22,367 nucleotides of DNA from an uncultured Wenzhouxiangella sp. (GTDB lineage: Bacteria; Pseudomonadota; Gammaproteobacteria; Xanthomonadales; Wenzhouxiangellaceae), in NCBI GenBank assembly GCA_937876395.1, contig CALEIM010000138.1:1-22367 (forward strand), read 5' to 3'. The translations under genes were made by a program, and so were the position numbers. Position 1 is the first letter of the stretch; every line of letters starts with the position of its first letter. This document shows, in pieces, positions 22,234-22,367 of this stretch. The notes beneath the pieces are model-generated. The model made no database searches. It had not been told where the DNA came from and saw nothing but the letters and a program-made list of their open reading frames with translations.

Positions 22234-22367
22234 GTCGTCGGGCAATACAAACTCCTCAGCCGGCTCGCGCAGGTTGTAGCGCGATGCCATGGCCGCGCCG
22301 TAGGCGCCGGTGTTGGCGATCAGTATCACATCGCCTTCGTGTGATTCCGGCAGCAGGCGGTCGAGGC
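22222..22367 (-). CDS. lysA: diaminopimelate decarboxylase (LysA) C-terminal fragment
   Basis: Only the last 47 residues and the TGA (22222-22224) are in the window. The piece EGDVILIANTGAYGAAM is followed by ASRYNLREPAEEFVLP. It matches the end of LysA-type PLP decarboxylases, where GAYG and the S-x-YN motif complete the active site. In Xanthomonadales LysA can be the C-terminal half of an aspartokinase-decarboxylase fusion; the upstream part is outside the window, so this cannot be decided. The enzyme makes lysine from meso-diaminopimelate. The gene converges with the stress-protein-like gene and overlaps it by 12 bases. Confidence 0.75.
   Translation of the reverse strand, partial: LDRLLPESHEGDVILIANTGAYGAAMASRYNLREPAEEFVLPDDSAG

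Overview
The window looks like chromosomal sequence from a GC-rich gammaproteobacterium, most likely near Xanthomonadales or Wenzhouxiangella. This placement is inferred from gene content and protein style: a Grx-HesB-rhodanese fusion, an IFxDRFE-type C-terminal tail, a LysA C-terminus of the Xanthomonas kind, and a Fur/HemP haem locus. It does not come from a marker gene. No rRNA, tRNA, CRISPR array, insertion sequence or prophage was seen. No gap between genes exceeds 300 bases; the longest is about 200 bases (4549-4746).

Left part (1-4750): the start of an SrkA/YihE-like kinase (minus strand) diverges from a secreted, probably outer-membrane beta-barrel protein (242-1441). Facing it are three minus-strand genes for exported proteins: a right-handed beta-helix protein, a YadA-head/S74 fibre-like protein, and a 92-residue Gly/Trp-rich protein. 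The first two share the same N-terminal module of about 95 residues fused to unrelated C-terminal parts.

Haem block (4747-8512): hemP, a haem/haemoglobin-type TonB-dependent receptor and a DUF6607-like exported protein lie in that order on the minus strand. A strong sigma70-like promoter (TTGACC, 17 bp, TATTAT) is overlapped by a 14/19 Fur box, and a second Fur-like site lies upstream. The promoter is so close to hemP that the mRNA may be leaderless. A 12-bp hairpin with a C(UUCG)G loop, bracketed by a 12-bp direct repeat, sits between hemP and the receptor.

Middle and right (8563-18858): a monothiol glutaredoxin fused to a cysteine-less HesB-like domain and a rhodanese domain diverges from hemP. 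It converges on a long minus-strand run: parE, msrB, a periplasmic M16 peptidase, a DUF374 acyltransferase, a triple-PAS GGDEF/EAL protein and xthA.

Right end (18963-22367): a Lon-family protease with a degenerate P-loop overlaps a tandem universal-stress-like protein. That gene in turn overlaps the tail of a lysA-type gene coming from the right edge. The most unusual items are the haem promoter architecture, the anchorless trimeric fibre candidate with its paralogous neighbour, the triple-domain glutaredoxin, and the Lon-like protein that keeps its protease dyad but lacks a normal P-loop.
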